Shown: positions 39,877-49,669, counted from the stretch's first letter. The stretch: 64,000 bases of DNA from an uncultured Comamonadaceae bacterium (GCA_946482595.1 CAMLSD010000004.1:1-64000), one strand, 5' to 3'. Numbers and translations: made by a program. The notes: generated from the letters alone by a model not told the origin.

Positions 39877-40731
39877 ACAAACCGACCTCTCGATCTGGAT
39901 GCAGTTCAGGCTTTCATCCTGATCGCCGACTTCAGCAGCTTCACGCGTGCGGCTGAAGCCCTTCAGACCACACAAGCCGCCGTCAGCTTGAAGCTGAAGC
40001 GGCTCGAGGACAGGCTCGGCTTCCGGCTCGTCGAACGGACACCCCGCCGCGTGGAACTGTCTGCACGCGGCGCGACCTTCCTGGCACACGCCCGCGAACT
40101 CATCGAGGTGCATGATCGGGCGCTCGCTGCGTTCGCCGAAGCGAGGAAGCGACTGACCATCGGGATCAGCGAGCATGTTGCAGGGCCAGAGCTTCCTGCG
40201 CTGATCTCCCGCATGAACGCACGAGACCCGCGGCTGTTGATCGATCTGCGAATCGGCTCCTCGGGCGACCTGCTTCACAGCTTCGACCGGCGCGAACTCG
40301 ACACGGTGATCGTGCGCCTGCATGCCGGGCGCAGCGATGGGGAAGTTCTGATCGAAGAAGACTTCGGCTGGTTCGCAGCGCCAGGCTGGCAGCACCGCGC
40401 CGGCGAGCCCTTGCCGATCGCCACACTGGCCAGGCCGTGTGGAGTGCGCATGTTGACCGAGCGCTTGCTCGATGAGGCAGGCGTACCGTGGGAGGAAATC
40501 TTCGTGGGTGGCGGCGTTGCAGCGGTCGTTGCAGCCGTGATGGCGGGGCTCGGCGTTGCCGCATTGGCTCCACGCATGTTGCCATTTGGCGCAGTGGACG
40601 TCGGCCCGAGGCTCGGGCTTCCTCCGCTCCCGCGCTTGCCGGTCCTGCTGCACACGAGAGTGAAGGACAGCAATGCATGCGAGGCGCTGATCACGTTGTC
40701 GGCAGCCTTCAAGAATGCCGTACGAGGTTAG
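39874..40731 (+). CDS. LysR-family transcriptional regulator
   Basis: This 285-residue regulator has the N-terminal LysR helix-turn-helix (residues 8-66: AVQAFILIADFSSFTRAAEA, TQAAVSLKLKRLEDRLGFRL). A periplasmic-binding-protein-like effector domain follows (about 90-280). The effector is unknown. It is divergent from the NTF2-like gene, which is its probable target. The pair lies in a short, slightly AT-richer stretch beside a dead transposase, so lateral gain is plausible. Confidence 0.92.
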   Translation: MTNRPLDLDAVQAFILIADFSSFTRAAEALQTTQAAVSLKLKRLEDRLGFRLVERTPRRVELSARGATFLAHARELIEVHDRALAAFAEARKRLTIGISEHVAGPELPALISRMNARDPRLLIDLRIGSSGDLLHSFDRRELDTVIVRLHAGRSDGEVLIEEDFGWFAAPGWQHRAGEPLPIATLARPCGVRMLTERLLDEAGVPWEEIFVGGGVAAVVAAVMAGLGVAALAPRMLPFGAVDVGPRLGLPPLPRLPVLLHTRVKDSNACEALITLSAAFKNAVRG

Positions 40732-40828
40732 GACCTGGCTTCTCCAGAAGCGTTGTGGTCAGGTCATCTGGAAATCCAGACTCTTCCCCTGGAATCGAAC
40801 GGGCTGGGAGTTCATCGAGCGATGCGAC

Positions 40829-41281
40829 TCAGATGTGACGCAGGAGTGAGCGTGCCGCCCTGGAGCACACGGACTCCAACAGGCTCAGCCACGACCCGTG
40901 CCGTGGGGTGTGGACGTACTTGAATCGTCATGGGCGACTGGCCTGGTGCGCCAGGGCATCTCCGGAGATGTGCACCGTGTGGTTGTCCGGCACGACGCGA
41001 TTGACGGCAGCGTCCGGGTCGTGGTCGTCGAGGCAGCGAAGCTGGGCGATGAATTCGACGCTTCGATCACGCAAGTCCGCATTGGCGATGATTTCGCCGG
41101 TATGCAGGTCCGGGGCGGTCGTGCTCAGCGCTTGCACGCCGGGCTTCTCGACCACGCTGCCCGTGTGGATGGAAACCGCGCGCGCATCGAGAATGCGCCA
41201 CACGGTAGCCTTGGCCGGCGCGCTGATCTGATGCACGTCCGGCCGGTGGAATCGGTCGCACGGTGATCTGCTGAATCGAAG
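40829..41281 (-). pseudogene. Decayed IS630-family transposase fragment
   Basis: In one frame the minus strand encodes recognisable IS630 transposase pieces: QISAPAKATVWRILDARAV, then VVEKPGVQALSTTAPDL, HTGEIIANADLRDRSVEFI, VVPDNHTVHIS and YVHTPRHGSWLSLLESV. It has an in-frame TGA at 40928-40930 where the family has a residue between ATRP and RF. Two internal stretches present in full-length relatives are missing (after ILDARAV and after TAPDL). The first catalytic Asp (DEKPG) is Val. The protein stops early after LLRHI, and no N-terminal domain is seen. No terminal inverted repeats were identified. It is inactive. Confidence 0.75.
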
Positions 41282-41299
41282 TACCGGGCTGCCCCTTGC

Positions 41300-44200
41300 T
41301 CAGTGCGAGTGCGCCGCCGCCGGCTCGTCGGTCGGTGTGGTGATCGGCCCTGGCGTGCTGCTGCGCGCGAAGAGCGTGTACATCGTGGGCACGACAAAGA
41401 TCGTCAACAGGGTGCCCAGCGACATGCCGCCCACGATCACCCAGCCGATCTGCTGACGGCTTTCGGCGCCCGCACCGCTGGCCAGGGCCAGCGGCAACGC
41501 GCCGAGCACCATCGCACCGGTGGTCATCAGGATGGGGCGCAGGCGCAGCGCCGCAGCATGGGTGACGGCCTGCATCACGTCCAGCCCCTGCTGGCGCTGC
41601 TGGTTGGCGAACTCGACGATCAGGATGCCGTGTTTGGTGATCAGGCCCACCAGCGTGATGAGGCCAATCTGCGAATACACGTTGAGCGTGCCCCCAGCCA
41701 GCTTGAGCGCCAGCAGCGCGCCCACCATCGACAGCGGCACCGACAGCAGGATCACGAAGGGGTCGACAAAACTCTCGAACTGCGCCGCCAGCACCAGGAA
41801 GATGAACAGCAGCGCCAGCACGAACACCAGGCCGAGCGCCCCGCTGGACGAGCGGAACTCGCGCGATACCCCGTTGAGCTCGGTGGTGTAGCCCGGCGGC
41901 AGGATCTTCTCGGCAGTCGCATCCATGAACTGCAGCGCCTCGCCGAGCGAAAAGTCAGGGTTGAGGTTGGCCGTGATCGTCACCGAGCGGCGCTGGTTGA
42001 AGTGGTTCAGCTCACGCGGTGACACCGCTTCAGTCACTTTGACCAGCGACGACAGCGGAATCATCGCGCCGTCACGCCCCCGCACGAACAGGCGCTCGAT
42101 CGCATCGGGCGTGCTGCGTCCGGCGGCTTCGGTCTGCACGACCACGTCGTACTGCTCGGCGTCGCGCTTGTAGCGGGTGACCTGGCGGCCACCCAGCATG
42201 GTCTCGATCGTGCGGGCCACCTGGTCGACCGCCACGCCCGCATCGGCCGCACGCTCGCGGTCGACCTGGATGAAGATCTCGGGCTTGTTGAGCCGCAGAT
42301 CGGAATCGGGCTGGACAAAACCGCCATGACGATTCATCTCGGCCAGCATCTTCTGCGCCACCTCGGACAGGTTGCTGTAGCTGTCCGACGTGAGGATCAC
42401 GTAGTTCACCGAGCGCTCGCGGAAGCCCTGCCCGAGCGACGGCGGCGTGATCGGGAAGGCGTTGACGCCAGGCAGGCTGCTGATCTGCGGCTGCAGCACG
42501 CGGGCCAGTTGCTGGGTCGAGCGCTCGCGTTCGGTCCAGTCCACCGCACGCAGGAACGAGATGCCTTGCGACACCGTCGGGTTGCCCGCCACCACGAACA
42601 CCCGGTCGAACTCGGGAATGTCCCGCCCCAGCCGCTCGATCTCGCGCATGTACTTTTCGGTGTACGCAAGCGTCGAACCATCGGGCGCATTGACGCTGAT
42701 CAGCACCGTGCCCCGGTCTTCCATCGGCGCCAGTTCGCTCTTCATGCCCTGGAACAGCCACCAGCTGCCACCCCCGCATCCGAGCATCACCAGCACCACC
42801 AGCCAGCGCACCTTCAGCGTGCTGGCCAGCACACGCTCGTAGCCGTCGCTCAGGCGAGTGAGCTGGCGCTCCATCCAGCTGTCGAAACGTGTCGGGTTGG
42901 GGTTGTGCCGCAGCAGCTTGGAACACAGCATCGGCGACAGCGTCAGCGCCACGAAACCGGAGACGATCACCGTGCCCGCCAGCGTGAGTGCGAACTCGAC
43001 GAACAGCCGTCCGGTGCGGCCCGGCGTGAAGGCCAGCGGGGCATAGACCGCCGCCAGCGTGAGCGTCATGGCCACCACGGCAAAGCCGATCTCGCGGGCG
43101 CCGCGGATCGCCGCCGCAAACGGGGTCATGCCCTCCTCGATGTGACGATAGATGTTCTCGAGCACCACGATGGCGTCGTCGACCACCAGGCCGATGGCCA
43201 GCACCAGCGCCAGCAGCGTGAGCGTGTTGATCGTGAAGCCGGCCGCTGCCATCAGGGCAAAGGCGCCGATCAGGCTCACCGGAATCGTCACCAGCGGAAT
43301 GATCGACGCGCGGACGGTGCGCAGGAACACGAACACCACCAGGGCCACCAGCACCACCGCCTCGGCCACAGTGGCGAAGACCGACTTGATCGAGCGGTCG
43401 ATGAACACCGAGTTGTCGTTGGCCACCTGCACCCGCACACCGTCGGGCAGGTCCTGCTGGATGCGTGGCAGGATGCCGCGCACGCCGTCGGCCACCTCCA
43501 GCGGGTTGGCGGTGGCCTGCCGGATCACGCCCAGCGACACCGAACGCACACCGTTCAGGCGCACGCTGGTGCGCTCGCTCAGCGCAGCCTGCTCGATGCG
43601 GGCCACATCCCGCAGACGCACGGTGTAGCCGTTCACCACCTTCACCGACACGTCGTTGAACTGCGCCACCGTGCTCAGGTCGGTCTGCGCCGTCACATTG
43701 AACTCCCGCTGCCGGCCTTCGATGCGCCCGGCCGGCACTTCGAGGTTCTGGCGCCGCAGTGCGTCCTCGACGTCCTGGGTGGTGAGCTGGTAGGCGGCAA
43801 GCTTGTCCGGGTCGACCCAGATGCGCATGGCGTACTTCCGCTCGCCATAGATCTGGACGTCAGCCACGCCGGGCACGGTCTGCAGCCGGGGCTTGACCAG
43901 CCGGTTGGCCAGGTCACTCACTTCCAGCGGCGCCAGGGTTTCGCTGGTGAAGGCCAGCCAGATGGTCGGTGAGGCGTCCGCTTCGACCTTGGCGATGATG
44001 GGTTCGTCGACCGCATCGGGCAGCCGGCCCCGCACACGCGAGGTACGGTCGCGCACGTCGGCGGCGGCGTCCTCGGGGCTCTTGCTCAGCTTGAAGCGTA
44101 CCGAGATCTGGCTTTGCTCCTGGCGTGAGATCGAAGTGATGATCTCCACGCCGTCGATGCCGGCGATCGAGTCCTCGAGCGGTTTGGTCACCTGCGACTC

Positions 44201-44377
44201 GATCACCTCGGCCGAGGCTCCGGTCAGGCGGGTCGAGACCGTGACCACCGGTTCGTCGATGCGCGGGTATTCGCGCACCTGCAGCCGGGTGAACGACACC
44301 AGGCCGACCAGCAGCAGCAACAGGGACAGCACGGTGGCAAACACCGGCCGCCGGATCGAGACCTCGGGGAGCTGCAT
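41300..44377 (-). CDS. RND-family efflux pump, inner-membrane transporter (HAE1/AcrB-like)
   Basis: This 1025-residue transporter starts MQLPEVSIRRPVFATVLSLL and has the usual 12-helix, two-loop RND plan. Transmembrane helix 4 carries the proton-relay Asp pair in AIGLVVDDAIVVLENIYRHI. GLITKHGILIVEFANQ marks the second half, and AFPITPPSLGQGFRERS lies in the porter domain. It would export hydrophobic or amphiphilic compounds using the proton gradient. It follows its adaptor gene by 51 bp. No outer-membrane factor is encoded nearby, so one must be shared from elsewhere. Confidence 0.94.
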   Translation of the reverse strand: MQLPEVSIRRPVFATVLSLLLLLVGLVSFTRLQVREYPRIDEPVVTVSTRLTGASAEVIESQVTKPLEDSIAGIDGVEIITSISRQEQSQISVRFKLSKSPEDAAADVRDRTSRVRGRLPDAVDEPIIAKVEADASPTIWLAFTSETLAPLEVSDLANRLVKPRLQTVPGVADVQIYGERKYAMRIWVDPDKLAAYQLTTQDVEDALRRQNLEVPAGRIEGRQREFNVTAQTDLSTVAQFNDVSVKVVNGYTVRLRDVARIEQAALSERTSVRLNGVRSVSLGVIRQATANPLEVADGVRGILPRIQQDLPDGVRVQVANDNSVFIDRSIKSVFATVAEAVVLVALVVFVFLRTVRASIIPLVTIPVSLIGAFALMAAAGFTINTLTLLALVLAIGLVVDDAIVVLENIYRHIEEGMTPFAAAIRGAREIGFAVVAMTLTLAAVYAPLAFTPGRTGRLFVEFALTLAGTVIVSGFVALTLSPMLCSKLLRHNPNPTRFDSWMERQLTRLSDGYERVLASTLKVRWLVVLVMLGCGGGSWWLFQGMKSELAPMEDRGTVLISVNAPDGSTLAYTEKYMREIERLGRDIPEFDRVFVVAGNPTVSQGISFLRAVDWTERERSTQQLARVLQPQISSLPGVNAFPITPPSLGQGFRERSVNYVILTSDSYSNLSEVAQKMLAEMNRHGGFVQPDSDLRLNKPEIFIQVDRERAADAGVAVDQVARTIETMLGGRQVTRYKRDAEQYDVVVQTEAAGRSTPDAIERLFVRGRDGAMIPLSSLVKVTEAVSPRELNHFNQRRSVTITANLNPDFSLGEALQFMDATAEKILPPGYTTELNGVSREFRSSSGALGLVFVLALLFIFLVLAAQFESFVDPFVILLSVPLSMVGALLALKLAGGTLNVYSQIGLITLVGLITKHGILIVEFANQQRQQGLDVMQAVTHAAALRLRPILMTTGAMVLGALPLALASGAGAESRQQIGWVIVGGMSLGTLLTIFVVPTMYTLFARSSTPGPITTPTDEPAAAHSH

Positions 44378-44428
44378 GATGAGGCGCCTTGAAACGCGTG
44401 AATCTGAGAGGGATCGGAAGCCCGCCGC

Positions 44429-45685
44429 TCAGCGGCCGGCCGCAGCGTGGTTGGCGGCCACCCGCGGGCCGGTGGCACCGCCCGACGCCGCCGAGGCAGC
44501 CCCGGCCGGCGCGGATGCATCGCGCGCACGCGGTGCCGCGCCCAGCTCCACCACCCGCAACGGCGAGCCGTCACGCTGCACACGCTGGTGGCCTGCCGTG
44601 ACGACCACGTCGCCGGCCGCCACGCCCTTCAGGATCTCGACCTTGCCGTCACGGCGCAGGCCGATCTCGACCTCGCTGCGCTGCGATACCCGTGCCGCTC
44701 GGCCTTCCGCCTGCGGCGCACCGTCCACGACCTTGATGACGAACTGCTTGCCCCCTTGCGGCACCAGTGCCTCCTCGGGCACGACCAGCGCCTCGCTGCG
44801 GGTGGCCAGCACCGTCTCGACACGGGCGAACATGCCGGGGCGCAGCAGGCCCTGCGGATTGTCCAGCGTGGCCCGCACCAGCACCGAGCGGCCATTCACG
44901 TCGACCTGAGGCTCCAGGGCCACCACCTCGGCCGCAAATCGCTGCCCGGGCAAGGCATCCAGACTGACCTGTGAAGCCTGCCCCACCTTCAGGCGCGGCA
45001 GGTAGCGCTCGGGCAGGCGGAAATCCACATAGACCGTGCGCAGGTCTTCCAGGTTGACCAGGTCGGCGCCGTCCTTGACGTAGTCGCCGACGTTGACCAG
45101 GCCGATGCCCGTCGTGCCGTCGAACGGCGCAACGATGCGCATGCGCGCCAGCTGGGCCTGAGCCAGCGCCAGTTGCGCGCGCGCCACCTCGAGGTTGGCG
45201 GACGTCTGGTCGACCGCGGCCTGGCTGACGAACCCCTGAGCCTGCAGTTCACGGTTGCGTGCGTCATTGGCCAGCGCGATGTTGACCTGGGCCTGCGCCT
45301 GCTGGAGCTGCGCCTTCAGCAGGGTGTCGTCGAGCTGCACCAGCAACTGGCCCTTGCGCACTCGCTGCCCGTCACGAAAGCCCAGGGCTGCCACGCGCCC
45401 CGACACCTCGGGGCGCACCACCACGCCCTGGCGCGAGCGCACTGTCCCCACGGCCTGCGCATCCTCGTTCAGCGGCATGGTCTGCACACGACCCACCTCC
45501 ACGGCCACCGGCCCGCCCGGGCCACCACCGCCCGGTGCTCGGCCCGCGGGTGCCGGGCCCTGTCCGGCGCCCGCGGCAGCGCCTTCGCTGCCCGCCGGCG
45601 CCGCGGACCGATGCTGGTACCAGTAGGCCGCGGTGCTGGCCAGGATCAAGCCGACCACGGCCACCGTCAGATGCAGTTTCTTCAT
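44429..45685 (-). CDS. RND efflux pump periplasmic adaptor (membrane fusion protein)
   Basis: This 418-residue adaptor starts MKKLHLTVAVVGLILASTAA (signal-anchor). A Gly/Pro-rich linker follows, then a biotinyl-lipoyl half motif (VVVRPEVSGRVAALGFRDGQ), a helical hairpin (LLKAQLQQAQAQVNIALAND to LARMRIVAPFDG), a beta-barrel and a membrane-proximal domain. A Gly/Ala-rich tail ends the protein. Coexpressed with the transporter that follows. An inverted repeat upstream could bind a regulator, but no regulator gene is adjacent. Confidence 0.93.
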   Translation of the reverse strand: MKKLHLTVAVVGLILASTAAYWYQHRSAAPAGSEGAAAGAGQGPAPAGRAPGGGGPGGPVAVEVGRVQTMPLNEDAQAVGTVRSRQGVVVRPEVSGRVAALGFRDGQRVRKGQLLVQLDDTLLKAQLQQAQAQVNIALANDARNRELQAQGFVSQAAVDQTSANLEVARAQLALAQAQLARMRIVAPFDGTTGIGLVNVGDYVKDGADLVNLEDLRTVYVDFRLPERYLPRLKVGQASQVSLDALPGQRFAAEVVALEPQVDVNGRSVLVRATLDNPQGLLRPGMFARVETVLATRSEALVVPEEALVPQGGKQFVIKVVDGAPQAEGRAARVSQRSEVEIGLRRDGKVEILKGVAAGDVVVTAGHQRVQRDGSPLRVVELGAAPRARDASAPAGAASAASGGATGPRVAANHAAAGR

Positions 45686-45697
45686 GGGGTGAAGCGT

Positions 45698-45714
45698 TTC
45701 AGAGTTGTACTGAA
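45698..45714. promoter_or_regulatory. Inverted repeat upstream of the RND operon
   Basis: TTCAG and CTGAA flank a 7-bp spacer, 12 bp before the adaptor start codon, in a small AT-richer gap. This could be an operator for a repressor of the efflux operon. Short arms mean chance occurrence cannot be excluded. Confidence 0.3.
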
Positions 45715-45781
45715 TGTAAGCGCAACCCGCCCGCCCGGCACTGCCAGGCCTGCAAGCCCGACCCGGACCACCGGTCAAGCG

Positions 45782-46252
45782 TCACGCAGACCCCGCCGAA
45801 TCGACACCGCGGTTGGCCAGCGCATCGGCGCGCTCGTTGCCGGGGTCGCCGGCATGGCCTTTGACCCAGCGCCAGTCGACATGGTGCAGTGCGGCCAACG
45901 CATCCAGGCGGGTCCAGAGTTCGGCGTTCTTGACCGGCTTGCGATCGGCGGTCTTCCAGCCGCGGGACTTCCAGCCATGGATCCACTCGGTCATGCCCTT
46001 GCGGACGTATTCGCTGTCGGTGTAGATGGTGACCTCGCAGGTGCGCTTCAGGCTGGCCAGGGCCTCGATCACCGCGGTGAGCTCCATTCGGTTGTTGGTG
46101 GTGCTGCGCTCGCCGCCCCAGAGCTCTTTCTCGTGTTCGCCCGCACGCATCCACACACCCCAGCCGCCCGGACCGGGGTTGCCCTTGCAGGCGCCGTCGG
46201 TGTAGATGACCACCTTGGGCCGGGGGATGGTGGGCTTGCCTTGTGCTGTCAT
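45782..46252 (-). CDS. rnhA: Ribonuclease HI
   Basis: RNase HI cuts RNA in RNA-DNA hybrids. The 156-residue protein starts [20 protein letters not shown]. It shows the metal-binding set: Asp in [17 protein letters not shown], Glu in [13 protein letters not shown], Asp in [11 protein letters not shown], and the late His/Asp region [20 protein letters not shown]. The length is normal. The frame extends upstream without family features. A methyltransferase gene lies upstream on the same strand, an arrangement often seen with rnhA. Confidence 0.96.
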   Translation of the reverse strand: MTAQGKPTIPRPKVVIYTDGACKGNPGPGGWGVWMRAGEHEKELWGGERSTTNNRMELTAVIEALASLKRTCEVTIYTDSEYVRKGMTEWIHGWKSRGWKTADRKPVKNAELWTRLDALAALHHVDWRWVKGHAGDPGNERADALANRGVDSAGSA

Positions 46253-46329
46253 TGTTTCCTTTGTGTTGTGAAATCGTCGGTGCATGCCGTCGTGCGTGGC
46301 CGGCGCGAGGGGGCAGCATGCCCTGCGCC

Positions 46330-47214
46330 TCAGGGTCCGACCTGCTCGGTGCTTTCGAGTTCGCGCTTGTCGTGATGCATGGCAGCGGCACGCCGCCATG
46401 CGGCCGGCGTCGCATCACGCTCACGCTGCGCCACCACGGCCGGTGCCGCCTTGGCCGTCTGCCGGTGCTTCCAGGCCGGGCCGATGATGCGCATGCCACG
46501 CACCCGCTTCACCGCCACGAGGAAGTACACCGCACCGAACACTGGCCACCAGCGGTCTCCGGCTGGCTCCATCCATCGAAACCTCTCCAGCCAGGTCTCG
46601 GAGCGAAGGGCCGGCCGGTAGCAACCGAACCGGGTGCCCTCGAGTTCGAAGTTGAGCAGCCTCAACCAGTCGCGCAGCCGGCGGTAGCCGATGAAATCAC
46701 CGGTGCGCGGCAGGAACAGTCGCCCGACGCCCATCCGCGTGGCCAGGCGGGTGCAGCTCTGGTGCAGGCCCCACAGGCTGGCCGGATTGAACCCCACGAT
46801 CACCACCCGGCCTTCGGGCACCAGCACGCGCTCGACCTCGCGCAGCGTCTGATGAGGGTCGGTCGCGAGTTCGAGCGAATGGGGCAGCACGACGAGGTCC
46901 ATGCTGCTGGTCTCGAACGGCAGCGCATCGAAGTCGGTCAGCAGGGCCTTGGGGGTGCGAGGTCCGGCCGGGACCAGGCCGTCCGGCGGGTCGCCGCCGG
47001 CCATGCGTTCGGTGCCGCTGAGGGCGATCCAGCGATGCGGCATGCGGTTGCAGGCCAGTGCGTCCAGCTGGGGAAGACCCAGCTGCACGGCATGAAATCC
47101 GAAGATGTCGCTCACGGTGTGGTCGAGCTGCATCTGCTCCCAGGCCAACAAATACCGCCCCGGCGCTGTGAGCAACCACTCATCCAAACCTATAATTTGC
47201 CCGTTTTGCGTCAT
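46330..47214 (-). CDS. Class I SAM-dependent methyltransferase
   Basis: This 294-residue methyltransferase of the Methyltransf_11 type starts [20 protein letters not shown]. Post-motif regions include [40 protein letters not shown] and [20 protein letters not shown]. The classic glycine-rich motif I is weak. The substrate is unknown. It is located between gloB (divergent) and rnhA, a common betaproteobacterial order. Its ATG overlaps the gloB ATG on the other strand within one CATG. Confidence 0.88.
   Translation of the reverse strand: MTQNGQIIGLDEWLLTAPGRYLLAWEQMQLDHTVSDIFGFHAVQLGLPQLDALACNRMPHRWIALSGTERMAGGDPPDGLVPAGPRTPKALLTDFDALPFETSSMDLVVLPHSLELATDPHQTLREVERVLVPEGRVVIVGFNPASLWGLHQSCTRLATRMGVGRLFLPRTGDFIGYRRLRDWLRLLNFELEGTRFGCYRPALRSETWLERFRWMEPAGDRWWPVFGAVYFLVAVKRVRGMRIIGPAWKHRQTAKAAPAVVAQRERDATPAAWRRAAAMHHDKRELESTEQVGP
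47191..47196 (+). promoter_or_regulatory. Consensus -10 element for gloB
   Basis: A perfect TATAAT lies 16 bp before the gloB ATG, inside the 5' end of the opposing methyltransferase gene. The -35 match at 17 bp is only partial (GTGAGC). Transcription would begin about 10 nt before the ATG, leaving almost no room for a ribosome site, so gloB may be close to leaderless. Confidence 0.45.
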
Positions 47215-47983
47215 GGAACTGCTCGCGTTACCCGCCTTCGCCGACAACTACATCTGGATGCTCCACGACGGCCGCGAGGCACTGGTGGTGGATCCGGGTC
47301 AAGCAATGCCCGTCATTCGGGCGCTCCAGGCGCACAGGCTGAAGTTGACCGGCATTCTAGTGACCCACCATCACGGCGATCATGTCGGCGGCCTGGCCGA
47401 ACTCCAACACCACCTGCACGGGAGCGTGCATGCCCCCGCAACCGAAGACATCCCCGGCCCGCACACGGCGGTGAGCGGTGGCGGTGCGGTGCACTGGAAC
47501 GGCCTGGACTTCGACGTGATCGACGTGCCGGGCCACACCCGCGGGCACATCGCCTACTACTGCCCGGACCTGCGCGGTGAGCCGGTGCTGTTCTGCGGCG
47601 ACACGCTCTTTTCAGGCGGCTGCGGTCGCCTGTTCGAGGGCACGCCCGCCCAGATGCTGCAGTCAGTGTCGCGCCTGGGCGAACTGCCGGGCCGCACCCG
47701 TGTGTGCTGCGCCCATGAATACACCCTGGGCAACCTGAAGTTCGCGCTGGCCGTCGAGCCGGGCAACCCGGACCTGATGCGCTATCACGCGCAGTGCGAG
47801 TCCTTGCGTGCCCGTGACCTGCCGACGCTGCCGAGCTCCATCGCTCAGGAACTCCTGATCAACCCCTTCCTGCGCTGCAGTCAACCGCAGGTCGTGGCCG
47901 CTGCACGCGCACAGGGCGCCGCAAGCGACGACCCGGTCGACGTCTTTGCTGCCATTCGACAATGGAAGAACGAATTCCGATGA
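47213..47983 (+). CDS. gloB: Hydroxyacylglutathione hydrolase (glyoxalase II)
   Basis: GloB hydrolyses S-D-lactoylglutathione in methylglyoxal detoxification. The 256-residue metallo-beta-lactamase-fold protein starts [20 protein letters not shown]. It has THHHGDHVGG, DVIDVPGHTRGHIAYY, LFCGDTLFSGGCGRLFEGT and CCAHEYTLGNLKFALAVEP. The length is typical. It overlaps mltD by 4 bp (ATGA). No Shine-Dalgarno sequence is visible before the ATG. Confidence 0.96.
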   Translation: MELLALPAFADNYIWMLHDGREALVVDPGQAMPVIRALQAHRLKLTGILVTHHHGDHVGGLAELQHHLHGSVHAPATEDIPGPHTAVSGGGAVHWNGLDFDVIDVPGHTRGHIAYYCPDLRGEPVLFCGDTLFSGGCGRLFEGTPAQMLQSVSRLGELPGRTRVCCAHEYTLGNLKFALAVEPGNPDLMRYHAQCESLRARDLPTLPSSIAQELLINPFLRCSQPQVVAAARAQGAASDDPVDVFAAIRQWKNEFR

Positions 47984-49635
47984 CCTCCACTCTGTTCCGC
48001 CGCGCGTGGGCGGGTGCACTCGCTGCCATCGTGCTGGCAGGTTGCGCCACCGCACCGCCCCCCGCAGCGCCGCCTGCCACCGCCCCCGCCCCGGTCGCAT
48101 CCCCGCCTCCCCCACCCCCTGAACCCGCCCCCGCCACCCCGGCTGCGGTGATCGTGCCCGATGAAAACGAGGCACCCGTGCCGCCGGTGGCCGCGATGGT
48201 GGACCCCAAGTTGCCCGAATCGCTGGCCGAGCGCGATCTCTGGGTGCGCATCCGCAAGGGGTTTGCCATTCCCGACCTCGAAGGCGACCTCGTACGTGAC
48301 CGCGAGCAGTGGTACGGCAGCCGACCCGACTATGTGCAGCGCATGACGGCTCGCTCCAGCCGCTACCTCTACTACATCGTCGAGGAGATCGAGCGTCGTG
48401 GCATGCCCACCGAGCTGGCGCTGCTGCCCTTCATCGAAAGCGCGTTCAACCCGCAGGCGATGTCCACGGCCAAGGCCTCGGGCATGTGGCAGTTCATTCC
48501 GTCGACCGGCAAGCACTTCGACCTCACGCAGAACATCTTCCGTGACGAGCGACGCGACGTGCTGGCCTCGACCCGTGCAGCGCTCGACTACCTGAGCAAG
48601 CTGCACGACATGTTCGACGACTGGCATCTGGCCCTGGCCGCCTACAACTGGGGTGAAGGCAGTGTGCAGCGGGCCATCGCACGCAACCGCAAGGCCGGCC
48701 TGCCGACCGACTACCAGAGCCTGCGCATGCCGGCCGAGACGCGGCTTTACGTCCCCAAGCTGCAGGCCGTCGAGAACATCATCGCCGACCCTCAGGCCCA
48801 CGGCCTGAGCCTGCCGGCGATCGAGAATCACCCTTACTTCCTGACGGTGGCGATCCAGCGCGACATCGACGTCGAACTGGCCGTGCGACTCGCCGGCCTG
48901 CCGATGGAGGAATTCCGGGCGCTCAATCCGCAGATGAACAAGCCGGTGATCCTCGCGGCCGGCGTGCCGCACATCCTGCTGCCTTACGACAACGCCAACA
49001 ACTTCGTGCGCAACCTGTCCGACCATCAAGGCCCGCTGGCCAGCTGGACGGCCTGGGTGGTCCCCCGCACGATGAGCCCGCGTGATGCTGCCGCGCAGGC
49101 CGGCGTTGCCGAAGACGAACTGCGCGAAGTCAACAAGATCCCGCCGCGCATGCTGGTCAAGGCCGGGTCGACCCTGCTCGTGCCGCGCAACGGCGACCGG
49201 CACCACCGCGACGTGCCCGAGGACATCGCTGACAACGCCACCATCGCCCTGACACCCGACGCGCCACCCTTGCGCCGGGTGGTGCTGCGCGCGGGCAAGC
49301 GCGACACGGTTGCCAGCATCGCGCGTCGCTACAAGCTCAGTGTCACGCAAGTGGCCGACTGGAACCGCGTCGGTGCCGGGGCCACCTTTGCCCGCGGACA
49401 GCGCATCGTGATCTATCAGCCGGCCCGCAGCACCCGCGCCGTGGCCCGCAGCGCGGCCAAGACGGAAGTCCGTGCGAAGGCGCCTGCGGCCACGCGCAAG
49501 ACGGCTGCGGCCAACAAGGGCAGCAAGAGCGCGGGCAAGCGAGTGGCAGCCTCTGCGTCACGTGCGACCAAGCCCGCCGACACGGCCAAGGGCGCCCGCA
49601 ACACGCCGTCGAAGGTCCGCGTGGCCAAGCAGTGA
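47980..49635 (+). CDS. mltD: MltD-type membrane-bound lytic transglycosylase with LysM domains
   Basis: This 551-residue lipoprotein cleaves peptidoglycan glycan strands. The signal ends AAIVLAGC and is followed by a Pro/Ala linker. The SLT domain at about 130-260 contains the catalytic Glu in LLPFIESAFNPQAMS, then GMWQFIPSTGKHF and LALAAYNWGEGSVQRA. Two LysM-like modules follow (WVVPRTMSPRDAAAQAGVAE and VVLRAGKRDTVASIARRYKL), and the tail is Lys/Ala-rich. The start ATG overlaps the gloB stop. An upstream ATG at 47962 is possible but would push the signal inward. Confidence 0.93.
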   Translation: MTSTLFRRAWAGALAAIVLAGCATAPPPAAPPATAPAPVASPPPPPPEPAPATPAAVIVPDENEAPVPPVAAMVDPKLPESLAERDLWVRIRKGFAIPDLEGDLVRDREQWYGSRPDYVQRMTARSSRYLYYIVEEIERRGMPTELALLPFIESAFNPQAMSTAKASGMWQFIPSTGKHFDLTQNIFRDERRDVLASTRAALDYLSKLHDMFDDWHLALAAYNWGEGSVQRAIARNRKAGLPTDYQSLRMPAETRLYVPKLQAVENIIADPQAHGLSLPAIENHPYFLTVAIQRDIDVELAVRLAGLPMEEFRALNPQMNKPVILAAGVPHILLPYDNANNFVRNLSDHQGPLASWTAWVVPRTMSPRDAAAQAGVAEDELREVNKIPPRMLVKAGSTLLVPRNGDRHHRDVPEDIADNATIALTPDAPPLRRVVLRAGKRDTVASIARRYKLSVTQVADWNRVGAGATFARGQRIVIYQPARSTRAVARSAAKTEVRAKAPAATRKTAAANKGSKSAGKRVAASASRATKPADTAKGARNTPSKVRVAKQ

Positions 49636-49669
49636 GCGGGCACCGGGCCATGCGGCCAGGAGACACCGC

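Noticed and set aside
40885..41082. Small minus-strand open frame of 65 codons as a gene
   Set aside because: It is an out-of-frame shadow of the IS630 transposase remnant.
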